Below are positions 19,661 through 29,164 of a stretch of 29,411 nucleotides of DNA, one piece after another. The stretch covers positions 1-29,411 of the forward strand of contig NWUY0304731479.1 in the NCBI GenBank assembly GCA_004151065.3. The letters are read 5' to 3'. How positions within the stretch are numbered: position 1 is the first letter of the stretch; every line of letters begins with the position of its first letter. The DNA comes from Larix sibirica (Eukaryota > Streptophyta > Pinopsida > Pinales > Pinaceae). The position numbers and the translations under genes were made by a program. Below the pieces are notes generated by a model that saw only the letters and a list, made by a program, of their open reading frames with translations, made no database searches and was not told the origin of the DNA.

Positions 19661-19779
19661 CTATAGATATATGTCGACTACTTAGACATGAATGCATAGA
19701 AACTTGACTCCTCTATATCTTTTGCGACATGAGACTTCTACTAAAGCCCCCCCGGTTGGTCTTCTATTCATCCAACCTC

Positions 19780-20543
19780 TTTTTGTAGAACTTCTTCATA
19801 TGGCCTACCTTGCCACAATAATGACAAGTAATGCTCTTCTAACTCTTTGTTGCATCATCTATGCTACCTTGACCTTTCTTCTTGGTCCATTTACCTTTTC
19901 CCTTGAAATTCTCAACAAAAGCTTGTTTTGAACCCATTGTCTCACCACTGCTACTGAATTGTTTCTTCGAACTATCCTGCTGTAAGAGCTTAGTGCAAAT
20001 CTTATCAAATTTCAGGTCAATACTCATAGAGGTGATATTCAGAGCCTCAATAAAGTGCTCATAAGTACGTGGTAATTTTTTCAGTGTGATTACCACCATG
20101 TTTTCTCCTTCCATCTTGCGCTCAATGGCAAGAAGTTGTTCTCTGATATTCTTCTTCTTGAGTAAGTGCTCATGTAGTGAGGCACTCTCATCCATCATAA
20201 TCAAGAACAACATGTTCTTCAAAAAGAAGGCTCGACCCTTGTCCAAAGTTTCATGTAGATCTTTTAACCACTTCCAAATGGCTGTGGAAGTCTTCCCAGA
20301 CTAAACCTCAAGAAGAATAGCATCTGTCATGGACAATTTAAGCAGCAAAATTGCTTCTCTATCTCACTCATCAAACATGTCATAGTCTCTACCTGCAACT
20401 GTGGAGCAAGTATTAGTACCTAGGACAATATCAACCAAGCATTTGTAATAAAAAATGGCCAGCATATGTTGCTTCCACGTATTGTATTTTTTGTCAGATA
20501 ACCTTTAGCTCACTTCCAACACGAGGTTGGTCAAAGAGGCCAT
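19780..20543 (-). pseudogene. Copia gag with zinc knuckle
   Basis: The start chosen is the ATG at 20543 (MASLTNLVLEVS), typical for copia gag and not preceded by an in-frame extension. The next conserved piece is WKWLKDLHETLDKGRAFF (from about 20280), then SASLHEHLLKKKN, MVVITLKKLPRTYEHFIEAL and FDKICTKLLQQD. This is the UBN2-type capsid. It ends ITCHYCGKVGHMKKFYKKR (about 19790-19850), a zinc knuckle C-x2-C-x4-H with Tyr in place of the fourth ligand Cys. Frames change near 20250 and 19850. The internal frame at 19839-20246 runs 135 residues without a stop. Confidence 0.87.
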
Positions 20544-20906
20544 AATGATAAGTTACAAATGCACTAAAAATATCTTGAAACAGAATAAAATGCTAAAAAA
20601 CGCAAGTTAAACCCTTGTCTACTAGTACTAAATCATTGTAGCATCCACGTATTGCTGGTGAACACAAATTTCAACTAGGACTGCCCACAAACTCAAAAAA
20701 ACAAATTTTGACAAATCTGCTCAAAATTAGCCTTGTAAATCCTTGATTTGCACTCAGAGCTATAAAACACGCAAATCTAGATAGATGTACTCACAAACAA
20801 CTCAAAGACAGTCAAATCAACAAAAAAAAATTATTTCTCTGTAAATCTACTAAAAACACTCAATCAACAGTGAAAACGTCCAGATCTTGAAATCTAGGCA
20901 CCAATT
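20544..20906 (-). other. Leader of the copia element with PBS-like site
   Basis: No coding sequence. On the minus strand ATTGGTGCC (complement of 20897-20905), followed by TAGATTTCAAG, resembles the T-G-G-T-x-x-C start of copia primer-binding sites and sits about 350 bases before the gag ATG. The rest is A-rich leader. Confidence 0.4.
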
Positions 20907-21059
20907 TACATAAGCATAGATCCAATCTGCTCTAAAAATTGTTGAATTGGACAAAAATGCAAGAAATTTCACTTGACTGACTATCACACAAGTTGTACAG
21001 ACAAAAAATTACCTCAATTGGTCTCCATCCAGTGAATTTTGGCCTAACAAAAAAAAGGT

Positions 21060-21835
21060 GGTCGTACAATTTCGTACAACTCACAAATCTAAAAAAATTC
21101 AATCCTTACACCAAAATATTCGATCTGTGGCATTAGTTGACTGGTGGCTGTAAAAAAACCACAGTCCGTACATGAACGACAACTACAAAAATAAATCATA
21201 CAGTTGTACATCTATTGTATGGTGTTGACGACTGTTGGGACTGCACTATACAACGATTGCTACGACAACGTTGTATGATAGTCGTATAACCTAAAACAAT
21301 TGCAACTCATCTGTACTGTTAATTTTCCAATCCCGGATCTAGATAAATAATTTATTAGTGATTTCCTTGCTGAAAATTAAATTACAACTCATAGAATAAT
21401 TTATACTGCTCAAATTATTAACAGAATATAAATATAGGAAGCAAAATGGAAATGGATCTACTCAATAACACATGCACAAAAATTTCTTCCCTTTAAATAT
21501 GCTTTTGATTAAAATAATATCCAAGCATACAAGGGCTCCCTTACTGGGAAAATGACCCAATGAAGAAAATGCAATCTATAGCAAACCTAGCAAATTTGCC
21601 TTCCTAAGAAAATCTTCCTCCTGCAAATCTACCCCAGAGAAACCCCCTGCACCTGCTATTTCCCTGTACGGCATGTATGTATTGTTGTACGACCTGTTGT
21701 ATGATCCGTAAAACCTGAAACAAGCCCAATCTGCTATACGACCTTCTCTTCTTGTTATCCAACAGTCTACAGTGGCTATACGACTGCTTTGTTGGGTTGT
21801 ACGGCTACTCTGCTACAAGTCTGACAGCTGGTACA
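21060..21835. repeat. Cluster of GTACGAC / GTCGTA-type words
   Basis: At least ten occurrences of TGTACG, ATACGAC, GTCGTA or close relatives (for example near 21061, 21075, 21166, 21252, 21283, 21665, 21685, 21735, 21780, 21800) lie within about 775 bases, in both orientations. CG dinucleotides are otherwise rare in this DNA. They look like degenerate short sub-repeats inside the LTR-like region. Confidence 0.5.
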
Positions 21836-21981
21836 ACACCTCTGCCAAGGCTTTATGCTGTTGTCCTCTTCTCCCTACCAAATCTGATCTCTAGATGAAA
21901 GTCCTACTTCACCCTTGCTGAGATCTTCTACTCTCAGTGAGTTCTCTTTGTGTGTTGTGTCTTCTCCTCTCTCCTTGGCTA

Positions 21982-21991
21982 CCTTTTATAG
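21982..21991 (-). promoter_or_regulatory. TATA box in the copia upstream region
   Basis: Minus strand CTATAAAAGG, followed about 30 bases downstream by AGAGAGGAGAAGACACAACA, a typical RNA polymerase II core promoter and 5' leader start. Confidence 0.55.
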
Positions 21992-22398
21992 TCTTGAGAT
22001 GAACCAAAACCATAACCTCCTAAGTGATCAATGGTTGAGATTAGATATCCCCCTCACTTGAGATCAATCGCTAAGATTAATTTAATTAACTTAAATCATT
22101 AATGCCAAAAACTTAGACATTTTATTAAATTGACCTCAATTAATTCTAAAATGACATTCACTTTAATAATTACTTTAATAAAGTGAATTTCCAAAGTTCT
22201 GAGAGGTATTAATGATGATTTCCACAAGTTCGACACAAACCCATGTGTAAATTCCTGTCTGAGCTACAACTTCAAAAGAATGAGTGTACATTCACACCTG
22301 GAAATTGTCTCACCTCACAAAATTCACAAGATTTGGTATTTGTTCAGTTAGATCTTTATCTTCTATCTTGACAACAACTAGATTATTGCGTTGGACCC

Positions 22399-22580
22399 AT
22401 GAAAATGTGGGATGATGGTGTCTCGCAAGATGATGGCAATTATGATAGACTTGAGAATGCAGATGAAGTGCTAGATGACCTTACCTAGGGTGATTGTGGT
22501 TAACCTAGTGGCTCTCTCAATGGGCAGTCCGATAGCAACAATAGATGAGGTAGATGACATGGATCATGATGGATTTGATT
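22399..22580 (+). pseudogene. Acidic coding-like fragment, unrecognised
   Basis: A 29-residue frame from the ATG at 22399 reads WDDGVSQDDGNYDRLENADE and on to VLDDLT. A second acidic run, IDEVDDMDHDGFDF, is in another frame near 22540-22580. The density of Asp and Glu codons is unusual here. Such Asp-rich tails occur at the C-termini of plant hAT transposases, but I see no diagnostic motif. It is listed as a possible decayed coding tail only. Confidence 0.25.
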
Positions 22581-22589
22581 TCAATCTAC

Positions 22590-22958
22590 TATGACATATA
22601 TAAGGTTTGCTGCCCCTTATTTTCGCTATGTACTTATAAATTTGACATTTTCCAAACTTGTGCATATAATAGTGTGCACATCATTATATTTATGTTGTTT
22701 TCTAGATTGTAGAATGATGAATCTATTAAAATCTGAATATTGCATTGTTTTACTTTTGATTGAGGCTTTTAGCCAAGTTATGATGCAATTAATGTTGTGT
22801 AATTCATTTTGATATGAAATTATGAGTCTAATTTCATGTACATTGTGCAATGTATTTTTTCCGTCTTGAAATGAATTTCTTATGTGCTTAATGTGCACTC
22901 ATGCAAACCAAGATGGAAAAACATGCATCATTAGAGTCCTTGACTATTTGGAACATCT
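22590..22958. other. Unassigned AT-rich DNA
   Basis: Frames at 22591-22812 (plus) and 22626-22898 (minus) overlap in opposite directions and carry no motif. Nothing else recognised. Confidence 0.4.
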
Positions 22959-23299
22959 TGTGTACCTAATCACATAACTTGTATAAATTGAAAATGTTAA
23001 ATAACATAATGTAATAGTAACAGTAGGGGCACCTGCACACCCAAGGGTTGGATAGCACTTCCGTATCCATGCAAATGGAGGAAGGTATCTCCATCAGTAA
23101 CAGCTTGAAGGTGGCTGTTATATTGATAAAAGATAATGAGATACATAAGACAGGGGAAACCCCTATTTAGAACAGTAAGATGCATAAACCCTAACTGTAA
23201 GTTTATGTTGCATGTCTGGGTTTTATTAAATAAAGGCCTTTGTACATATATGACCTTATTATAAAGATGTTACCTTGTTTTGTAATTAGTTACACAACA
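22959..23299 (-). repeat. 3' LTR of the non-autonomous element
   Basis: Aligns with 24470-24829. Shared blocks include GCACACCCAAGGGTT, TGTTATATTGATAAAAGATAA-like sequence, GAAACCCCTATTTAGAACA and AAGATGCATAAACCCTA. The minus-strand start TGTTGTGTAACTAATTAC abuts the polypurine tract. The plus-strand left edge is placed at the TG at 22959. Confidence 0.82.
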
Positions 23300-23315
23300 T
23301 GCCCTCCCCCTTAGA
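23300..23315 (-). other. Polypurine tract of the non-autonomous element
   Basis: Minus strand CTAAGGGGGAGGGCA directly precedes the TGTTGTG LTR start. The same 13-base purine core recurs at about 24042-24054. Confidence 0.75.
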
Positions 23316-23396
23316 CAAAAAATTGTTGTCAAAGCTTTAAAATACAACCAATGGGGTGCACTTTATAATGCAAGTGACATTTTTTGCAGCTTGAGT

Positions 23397-23570
23397 CACT
23401 TTATAACTCAAAAGTCACTTTATAAGTTAAGTGGATTACAATTTGCTTAAAGCACTTTATAACTCAAAAGTCATCTTATAAGTTATGTGACATACAATTT
23501 GTACCTTATATCACTTTATAACTTAAAAGTCACTTGATAACTTTAGTGATTTGTGCTTTACTATAAAGTC
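23397..23570 (+). repeat. 57-59-bp tandem repeat, about three units
   Basis: Units 23397-23452, 23453-23511 and 23512-about 23570 each start CACTTTATAACT(C/T)AAAAGT, and the second half of each is a related copy of the same 19-base word. A partial unit precedes at about 23358. Units differ at several positions. Confidence 0.8.
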
Positions 23571-23580
23571 ACCTGAAAAA

Positions 23581-23650
23581 TAGAGAGCAATATTTGAACC
23601 CTTGACCACTTATTACCAAAAAGTACAACATAACTAAGTGAGCTAATGAA
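23581..23650 (-). repeat. tRNA-like relic with A and B boxes
   Basis: Minus strand TTAGCTCACTTAGTTA (A box, complement of about 23631-23646), then 30-odd bases, then AAGGGTTCAAATATT (B box, complement of about 23589-23603). The arrangement is that of a tRNA D-arm and T-arm. No full cloverleaf is evident. It lies within the non-autonomous LTR element, right after the tandem repeat. Confidence 0.5.
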
Positions 23651-24053
23651 AATTTTGATACAATGCATAAGAGAAAGGGGTCCTTTTTTTTCAATTTCGA
23701 CCTTTTGGACAATTAGGTTTGCATGCTTCCAATGCATGCTCCAACTTTTTGGTTTTGTAGCTTCCATGGCTGCCATGTTATCTTCCATTCATTCCGCTCC
23801 AATGCACCATGCAATATTCTACTCTTAACTCTCTCCACAGCTTAAATACCCCTATAAATGCTGCATCCATTCCTCAGAATCATAAAAGCCCCTCTGGAAC
23901 CTGACCACCATGGCCTGCATTTGCACCTTCTTCCCCACCAAGTTTACCTTTCAGCTTGCACGAGGAATAATCCCATTGCCATGGTCAACACTGTGTATAA
24001 ATCTGCTTGTTCAACACCATAACTGACAGTTGTGCTACCATTGCCCTCCCCCT

Positions 24054-24251
24054 TCATCTTTCCATACACAATAGTTTTTTAAATGTGAGATTTAGGTCTT
24101 CAAAGTTTTCCTCTTTCTCGGCAACTTCTTCATTGACCTCATGGGTCATTTTTTCCTCTTTGGCCTTTTCTTCAACAAGATCTCCATCCCAAAAGACTAT
24201 GGATACTTCATCACTATCTTATCGATCTTCATCCCAGTCCACCTGCGACAT
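24054..24251 (-). pseudogene. Short acidic ORF with one in-frame stop, next to a polypurine tract
   Basis: From the ATG at 24251 (minus strand) the frame reads MSQVDWDEDR, one TAA, then about 55 residues to a stop at 24054-24056. The middle, VEEKAKEEKMTHEVNEEVAE and KEENFEDLNL, is rich in Glu and Lys and could form a coiled coil. It ends against an AAGGGGGAGGGCA polypurine tract. No family recognised. It overlaps a plus-strand frame at 24007-24462, which I consider the shadow. It may be the decayed product of the element or captured host coding sequence. Confidence 0.35.
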
Positions 24252-24455
24252 TTCTTCATCTGAAAACCCTCCTAACTATCAAAGCAAGGTTTTGGGATTG
24301 CTCAATCCATGTGCCCTTTACCCTCCAACTATAGCCACAATATCTTTCTCATTTCACTGGCAAAGATCTGGAAGCACTCTTGAAAATCAGCCTTGGTTCA
24401 AACTGACAGTAACTTATTGCCATTTTTTCCTCTCCACCAATGAAGCTACACTAAA

Positions 24456-24466
24456 GCTCTGACACC
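24456..24466 (-). other. Primer-binding site of the non-autonomous element
   Basis: On the minus strand GGTGTCAGAGC resembles the initiator-tRNA PBS (T-G-G-T-A-T-C-A-G-A-G-C) with one change in the shared part. It lies three bases from the 5' LTR end. Confidence 0.75.
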
Positions 24467-24469
24467 GCT

Positions 24470-24829
24470 TGTTGCTTACCTAATAACTCAATGGGACTGC
24501 ACTTGCATAAACTAAAAATAGCATAACATAAACAGTGATTGTCGGGGTGCATGCACACCCAAGGGTTAAATAGCATCTTGCTAATTTGGATAAATGGAGA
24601 AAGACATGTCCATGAATAACAACTTGAGGCTGATTGTTATATTGATAAAAGATAATGAGATACATAAGATACAGGGAAACCCCTATTTAGAACAATAAGA
24701 TGCATAAACCCTAGCCCGAAGCTTATGTCACTTGTCTAGGCCTTTATTATATGAAGGAGGCCCTTATATACACATATGGCCTTATTGCAAAGGTACTACT
24801 TATGTTGTGATTAGGTAGACCACACTACA
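24470..24829 (-). repeat. 5' LTR of the non-autonomous element
   Basis: Partner of 22959-23299, with many substitutions. Its minus-strand end GGTAAGCAACA runs into the PBS. The minus-strand frame at 24480-24665 is LTR sequence, not a gene. Confidence 0.82.
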
Positions 24830-25041
24830 TGCTTGCTAGACATCTCTTTTCTATAACTTGTATGACATGAAATGGTCCCTAGGAGATGAAGATGAGAGGA
24901 TCAATTTTTACATTATTTAATCCATATCCTTCTCTAGTTTGTTGCTTTTTTTGCCATATTCAAGCAAAACATGTACTTTCTAACAGTTCTGGTTAATATT
25001 ATTTCAAGACATTGTATTATTAGAATTTTTCTAATGTCCAG
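24830..25041 (+). other. Probable intron end before the host exon
   Basis: T-rich stretch ending TTTTTCTAATGTCCAG at 25026-25041, a good plant 3' splice site with an upstream pyrimidine-rich run. An alternative acceptor ACTGCAG lies at 25065-25071. An unrecognised upstream exon must lie to the left, outside or hidden among the repeats. Confidence 0.55.
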
Positions 25042-25372
25042 GTACTTAAAAGGATTTCATTATGACTGCAGGCTGCAAAGATGGTTTGCTCCTTATGATT
25101 ATCAGATTCTTCAGGAAATGTACAAGAATCAACGTGAAGAAATTGGTAGGCCAGAATTGATGGAGAATACGAATTTGACACCAGATGAAGAGAGAAGTCT
25201 AGCAATTGCTCAGCTTCCTCTTGAAAGGTCAAAACATACAGGATTTGCTTTTGACTCTCCTGGCTTTGAGTCATTCTTTGCTTTGCAGCAAGGTGTCAGT
25301 GCTCCTCAAAAGGCATGGGACGTGGCTCGACGAGCAAGTATGAAGGCGCCAAGACGAATTTTGAATAGTTGA
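25042..25372 (+). CDS. Last coding exon of an unrecognised plant gene
   Basis: The open frame (codon start 25043) reads [20 protein letters not shown] onward for about 109 residues and stops with TGA at 25370-25372. The composition looks like a real protein: aromatic-rich, basic start, an acidic middle ([14 protein letters not shown]), then [20 protein letters not shown] and a basic C-terminal end ([15 protein letters not shown]). No stops or frameshifts occur, unlike every retrotransposon domain around it. I do not recognise the family, and no catalytic motif is evident. The upstream ATG at 24971 would add 24 residues of hydrophobic sequence that look like translated intron, so the exon is taken to start at the AG at 25040-25041. 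The 5' exons are not identified. The mobile element ending at 24829 is antisense to it. Confidence 0.65.
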
Positions 25373-26500
25373 AAGGATCCTGCTATTGTATTGAGGATTC
25401 TCCCTTTTTCTTTTTGCCCTATCTTTTGTAAAAAGGGTGTGAATTATGCCTGATCACCATGAAATTTAGCTATTCATTATAGATTAGTCATGATCGTAAT
25501 TTGTGTATATTCATTAGTTGTTTTTATATTATAAGTCTAAGGTGGTGTATTTTATTTTCTTTTGCATCTGTCTTTTCTAGCAAAGATCAATAGTTTTTTG
25601 TTGCCATAAGATCTCAGAGTATAACATCTGCGGCATTTTGAGTCATGGGTTTCCAATTCGAGATTTGCAGCTCAGTTTCATAAACAAGCTCTACTTCTGG
25701 AGTAATTCTTGATGTGGCAAAGAGATATGCTTTTATTTCTTTTCCTAATCAGCATTTTAATTATTATCTTTCCAGTTTATGATTTTGAGGAGAGTGCTTG
25801 ATGACGACTGATGCAGTCTCTTTGGTGATATGTTTTTTATTCAAATCTTGGTTTTACATTTTATAATTTCCGTTCAGGATTATTTACATGCAACTGCCAG
25901 GTCACTGTTGGGAGTTTAATAGATATTATGACAAAATAATAATACGAGCTGAGTCGAGATTGTATGAAGTCTACTGAAGAGAAACTACTTAAATGACAAA
26001 AAAGGCTTGTAGGTTAAGAATGTGTGACATTGTGCTGCCTAAAGCATGCCAATCTAACAGTATAGTGGTTGAGATCATGCTGGAAATGGCACATTTTTTT
26101 TAATCTATGGTCATATCATTTGAATCGTCACATGAATGGCAGAAGTCTTGTTTGCGGGTTTGTTCTAGAAAAGCAGAAAGGCGATATGGCAGTTGACTGA
26201 TCCTTTGTGATCTCATTGAGAGAATGGCATGCTACTTTGTCAGTGTCACACAGTATGCTTTCCTAATCGTGCACTAGCTGAATTATACAGTCAAACTGGA
26301 GAGGTTTAATAAATTGAAGTGACAAACTACATAACTCTTTTAAACAAAACCCAAATACCTTATCACATAGAAATCAAAATTTTCTCCTGGGGTTATTCCT
26401 CAATAAACAGGTCTTCGCTAAACTTATATTGGATACTTTCTAATACAAAGATTTGCCTCTAAAGTGTAAACAACCAATTCAGATAAATGGTGGTTGCATG
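25373..26500 (+). other. Probable 3' UTR and downstream DNA of the exon
   Basis: T-rich DNA with TTTTGTAA and TTTGTGTATATT words near 25424 and 25500, as in plant polyadenylation regions. No canonical AATAAA is close to the stop codon, and the end of the transcript cannot be fixed. Confidence 0.4.
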
Positions 26501-28450
26501 AATATTCCTTCAAAAATATAATTTATCTATTAACTTATGAATGTCAAGACACAAAGGGTATGCATTCTAAGAAGACAGGTGAGAGCAGAGTAGAGTGGGA
26601 AGCACAGAGAAATGGGCAGATGATATTGCTTACAGCAGATGAATCTACGACTAAGATGTCTATGGGTGAATTTCAGTTCTGGATTTATATGGGCCTATGC
26701 TTGTTTGTAAACAATCAGGCGAAATATGAACAAAAGAGGTTTTCGACTTGACATGTAATTGAAGGGTTCTGTGGGTCCAATGTTTTAGTTCTTTTCACTG
26801 ATGGTAATCAGAGAAGTCCAGCTGCTTTACTTGGCCTCTTTGTGACTCTTATCGATTTGTTGTGTGTAGTTATATTTACAAAATTCTTAATGAGGGTAGG
26901 TATGGTTAATAGCCTCTTTACTAACAATTCATAGCCAATATTTAGCCATAAGTGAGCATATGCATTCTGGTTTTTAGCAGTTAGAAGAATGAAAACTATG
27001 GGTTTTCACTTGCAGATGTACTATTTTAACCTAGGTTAAAATGAATTATTTCAGAAGTCAAATGTTTAAAATTTTAACTGAACATCCTTAATAAACTTTC
27101 TATGGTATCCACTTTCAAAGAATGAAGTTTCCTAATAATGTGATTTCTGTTACCAATTGAAAACAATCCAGGTCGTTTCATACAATGTGGTTTATTTTGA
27201 CTGAAAAATGTATTGCTTTAGTGGACGTGAAAAACAATTGCATATTGACCTGATGAGGTACAGTGTTTCTGGTTGAAACTTCAAAGTAAATAATCATAGA
27301 ATGACCATCCGCTACCAGTTCAGTCATTTTATGTACTTGGCAATGAGGTTAGGGCACTCTGTGATCTGACATGTAGTATCAAAAGATGTTGGTCATTGAA
27401 GCTAAACAGAAATGCAAGAATGTGGAGATCACAAAGCACGGAGAATTAATTTTCTATCCAATTAATATTAACAGATAGGATCCTACTCCGATGTCAGGGA
27501 ACCGTTGAAAGTCCTGTTGTGCATCTTTTTTGTGCATTTTACATCATAAGATGAGCGTTAATACTTGATAGATGCAGATTCTATTTATTATAGATCCTCG
27601 TACATTAAAGAAACAAATAAACTCTCATTTGTCCTCTTGTAGATATACATCTCTTATCATCGAAGTTGGCTACACATGAATGAAGATGGATAAGATGTCC
27701 AATATCTTGTAGCGCTCTATCTTTCAGAGCTATTAAAAGTGAACAGGAACAAAATGACTGTTTTCAGTCTCCCTGTTCTTCAGCTGTGGAAAATTTCTCG
27801 AGAAATGTAATTTCTGACCCATTTTTTTATGTAACGTGTTTCCTTCTCTCTTAGCCCTTCTTTGGAAAGTGGCCATATGTTTTTTATAATATTAGAGTTC
27901 TGATCCATTTATGAGGAAATGACAAGTTCACTCGATGTAAAACCACTTCTGAACAAATACAGCTTAGAAATGACTATTAGCATGTTCATATCATCAATAC
28001 AAACAGAACAAACTCTGAACCCCAAGACTGGTATAGTTCTCTTTAACTTGCTAATAAGTTCTGACTATCCTCAACATAGCCGTATCATCTACCAGGTTAG
28101 TCATTTTTGCACATGAGACAATTTTTAGAACTAAAACTTTCAGCTATTTACTGATCTTCATGTTTGTAAGAGCACATATTCAGTTTGAAATTGATGGTTT
28201 AAGTAAATATTAAATAAGTGGCAATTGAGAAAGACTAAAGCTATACTTGTAGGAAGGATTTACAAATTTGAATTATAGCGTTGATGATAGATATAGATTT
28301 TTTATTTTTATTTTGTCAAAGCTGCAGTTGATTGTGTTGAGTTTAAACACAGCTAGGCAAGTGTTTAGGAGGTTTTACTTGGTTTTGTGTGGATGCTCAG
28401 TTAGTGTTGATGAGTGACTACGATTGTATTGAATATCCACATTGTGCCAT
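26501..28450. other. Unassigned AT-rich DNA
   Basis: The plus-strand frame at 26494-26751 (85 residues) has no recognisable content. No LTR pair, RNA gene or coding motif was seen. It may be downstream intergenic DNA or an untranslated exon. Confidence 0.4.
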
Positions 28451-29160
28451 TTTGACTTAACTTGCATTGAGGGCCCAAACTGACAAATATATGATCTACC
28501 ACAAGAGAAGGATCTTATAAATCCCATTTGTGCTACTTCGAATCATTCAAATCCTCAATGACTTGGGGGATCTTTCAAAGATTATGAGGAGAGAAAGTCA
28601 TCTTAATGTTTTTCTTTTTCATAATCTTTGGGATTTTGTTAGTGGTCCCTTGAATATACGGAAGGAAGACCCATTGGAAGGTCCTATTAAGTCCCCCGAT
28701 CTTTATATTATATACCCATTAATTGAGAACTCTTGTAAGGTGCTCCATTTCTATCTTCAAACGTTCGTTGTTAGAGGTTCTTAGAGCATGAGTTGTAAGT
28801 GTATTAAGAACTCATGTCTTTTGTGACGAGTGATGGTAGGACTCAACGTATGAATATTGTTTTGTGTGGTTCTTCGTTATATATAGTTGTTGCACAAGGG
28901 AGCCATCAAATCTATTAGTCCCAATGATTCAAGGGAAATGGAAGGCTATATTTTCTTCAACCTCGAGCGAATTGAATGTGATGTCACTTGTTGTCGACAT
29001 GCTTTATGAACCTATCAAGGTTCTCTTTCCCATGCCGTGAATTAACAATTGTATATGTATATACCTCAACCACCATTTAAGTTTGAGTTCAAACGAGTTT
29101 AGAGCACACATCAAATTACGCCATGAAGAGATTTGCTATCACATGGGACAATGGGGCTGC
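28451..29160. other. Unassigned DNA before the copia gag fragment
   Basis: The frame at 28530-28784 (84 residues, from LLRIIQILNDLGD) has no family I recognise. Part of this stretch may be the leader or 5' LTR of the copia element whose gag follows. No primer-binding site was found in it. Confidence 0.35.
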
Positions 29161-29164
29161 TATG

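Larger units (their letters stand above)
16216..20543 (-). mobile_element. Ty1/copia retrotransposon polyprotein remnant with 3' LTR
   Basis: On the minus strand the order is gag (start ATG at 20543), zinc knuckle, protease, GAG-pre-integrase, integrase, RT, RNase H, polypurine tract, 3' LTR. Integrase before RT is the copia order. The polyprotein spans about 4.05 kb, close to the usual 1,300-residue length, so few large deletions have occurred. Stops and frameshifts break it into about ten readable pieces. The element's left edge abuts the truncated gypsy RT near 16215. The 5' LTR is unresolved: the upstream candidate at 20907-22374 does not match the 3' LTR. Confidence 0.88.
20907..22374 (-). 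repeat. LTR-like upstream region of the copia element
   Basis: On the minus strand it would start TGTTGTCAAGATAGAAG (complement ending at 22374) and end next to the PBS-like site. It includes a strong TATA box and the start of a purine-rich, GAGA-containing leader. The length (about 1.47 kb) and sequence do not match the 3' LTR at 16240-16482, so this may be the LTR of a different element or a replaced 5' end. The right boundary rests on the TGTTG terminus only. Confidence 0.4.
22959..24829 (-). mobile_element. Non-autonomous LTR retrotransposon beside the host exon
   Basis: Two direct repeats of about 340-360 bp (22959-23299 and 24470-24829) flank about 1.17 kb. On the minus strand both repeats start TG and end CA-like. 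A PBS-like GGTGTCAGAGC (24456-24466) lies next to the right LTR, and a polypurine tract lies next to the left LTR. No gag or pol domain is readable inside, so it depended on another element. No matching 5-bp target-site duplication could be identified. Confidence 0.82.

Noticed and set aside
23397-23570. CRISPR-like array
   Set aside because: Adjacent units with no unique spacers, in a plant-type sequence. It is a minisatellite.
24007-24462. 151-residue plus-strand open frame, the longest in its region
   Set aside because: It is Ser/Thr-rich low-complexity translation antisense to the non-autonomous element's acidic ORF, PBS and purine tract. No motif or start context supports it.
28530-28784. 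84-residue plus-strand frame
   Set aside because: No family or motif recognised and no other sign of a gene. Open frames of this length are expected by chance in this much sequence.
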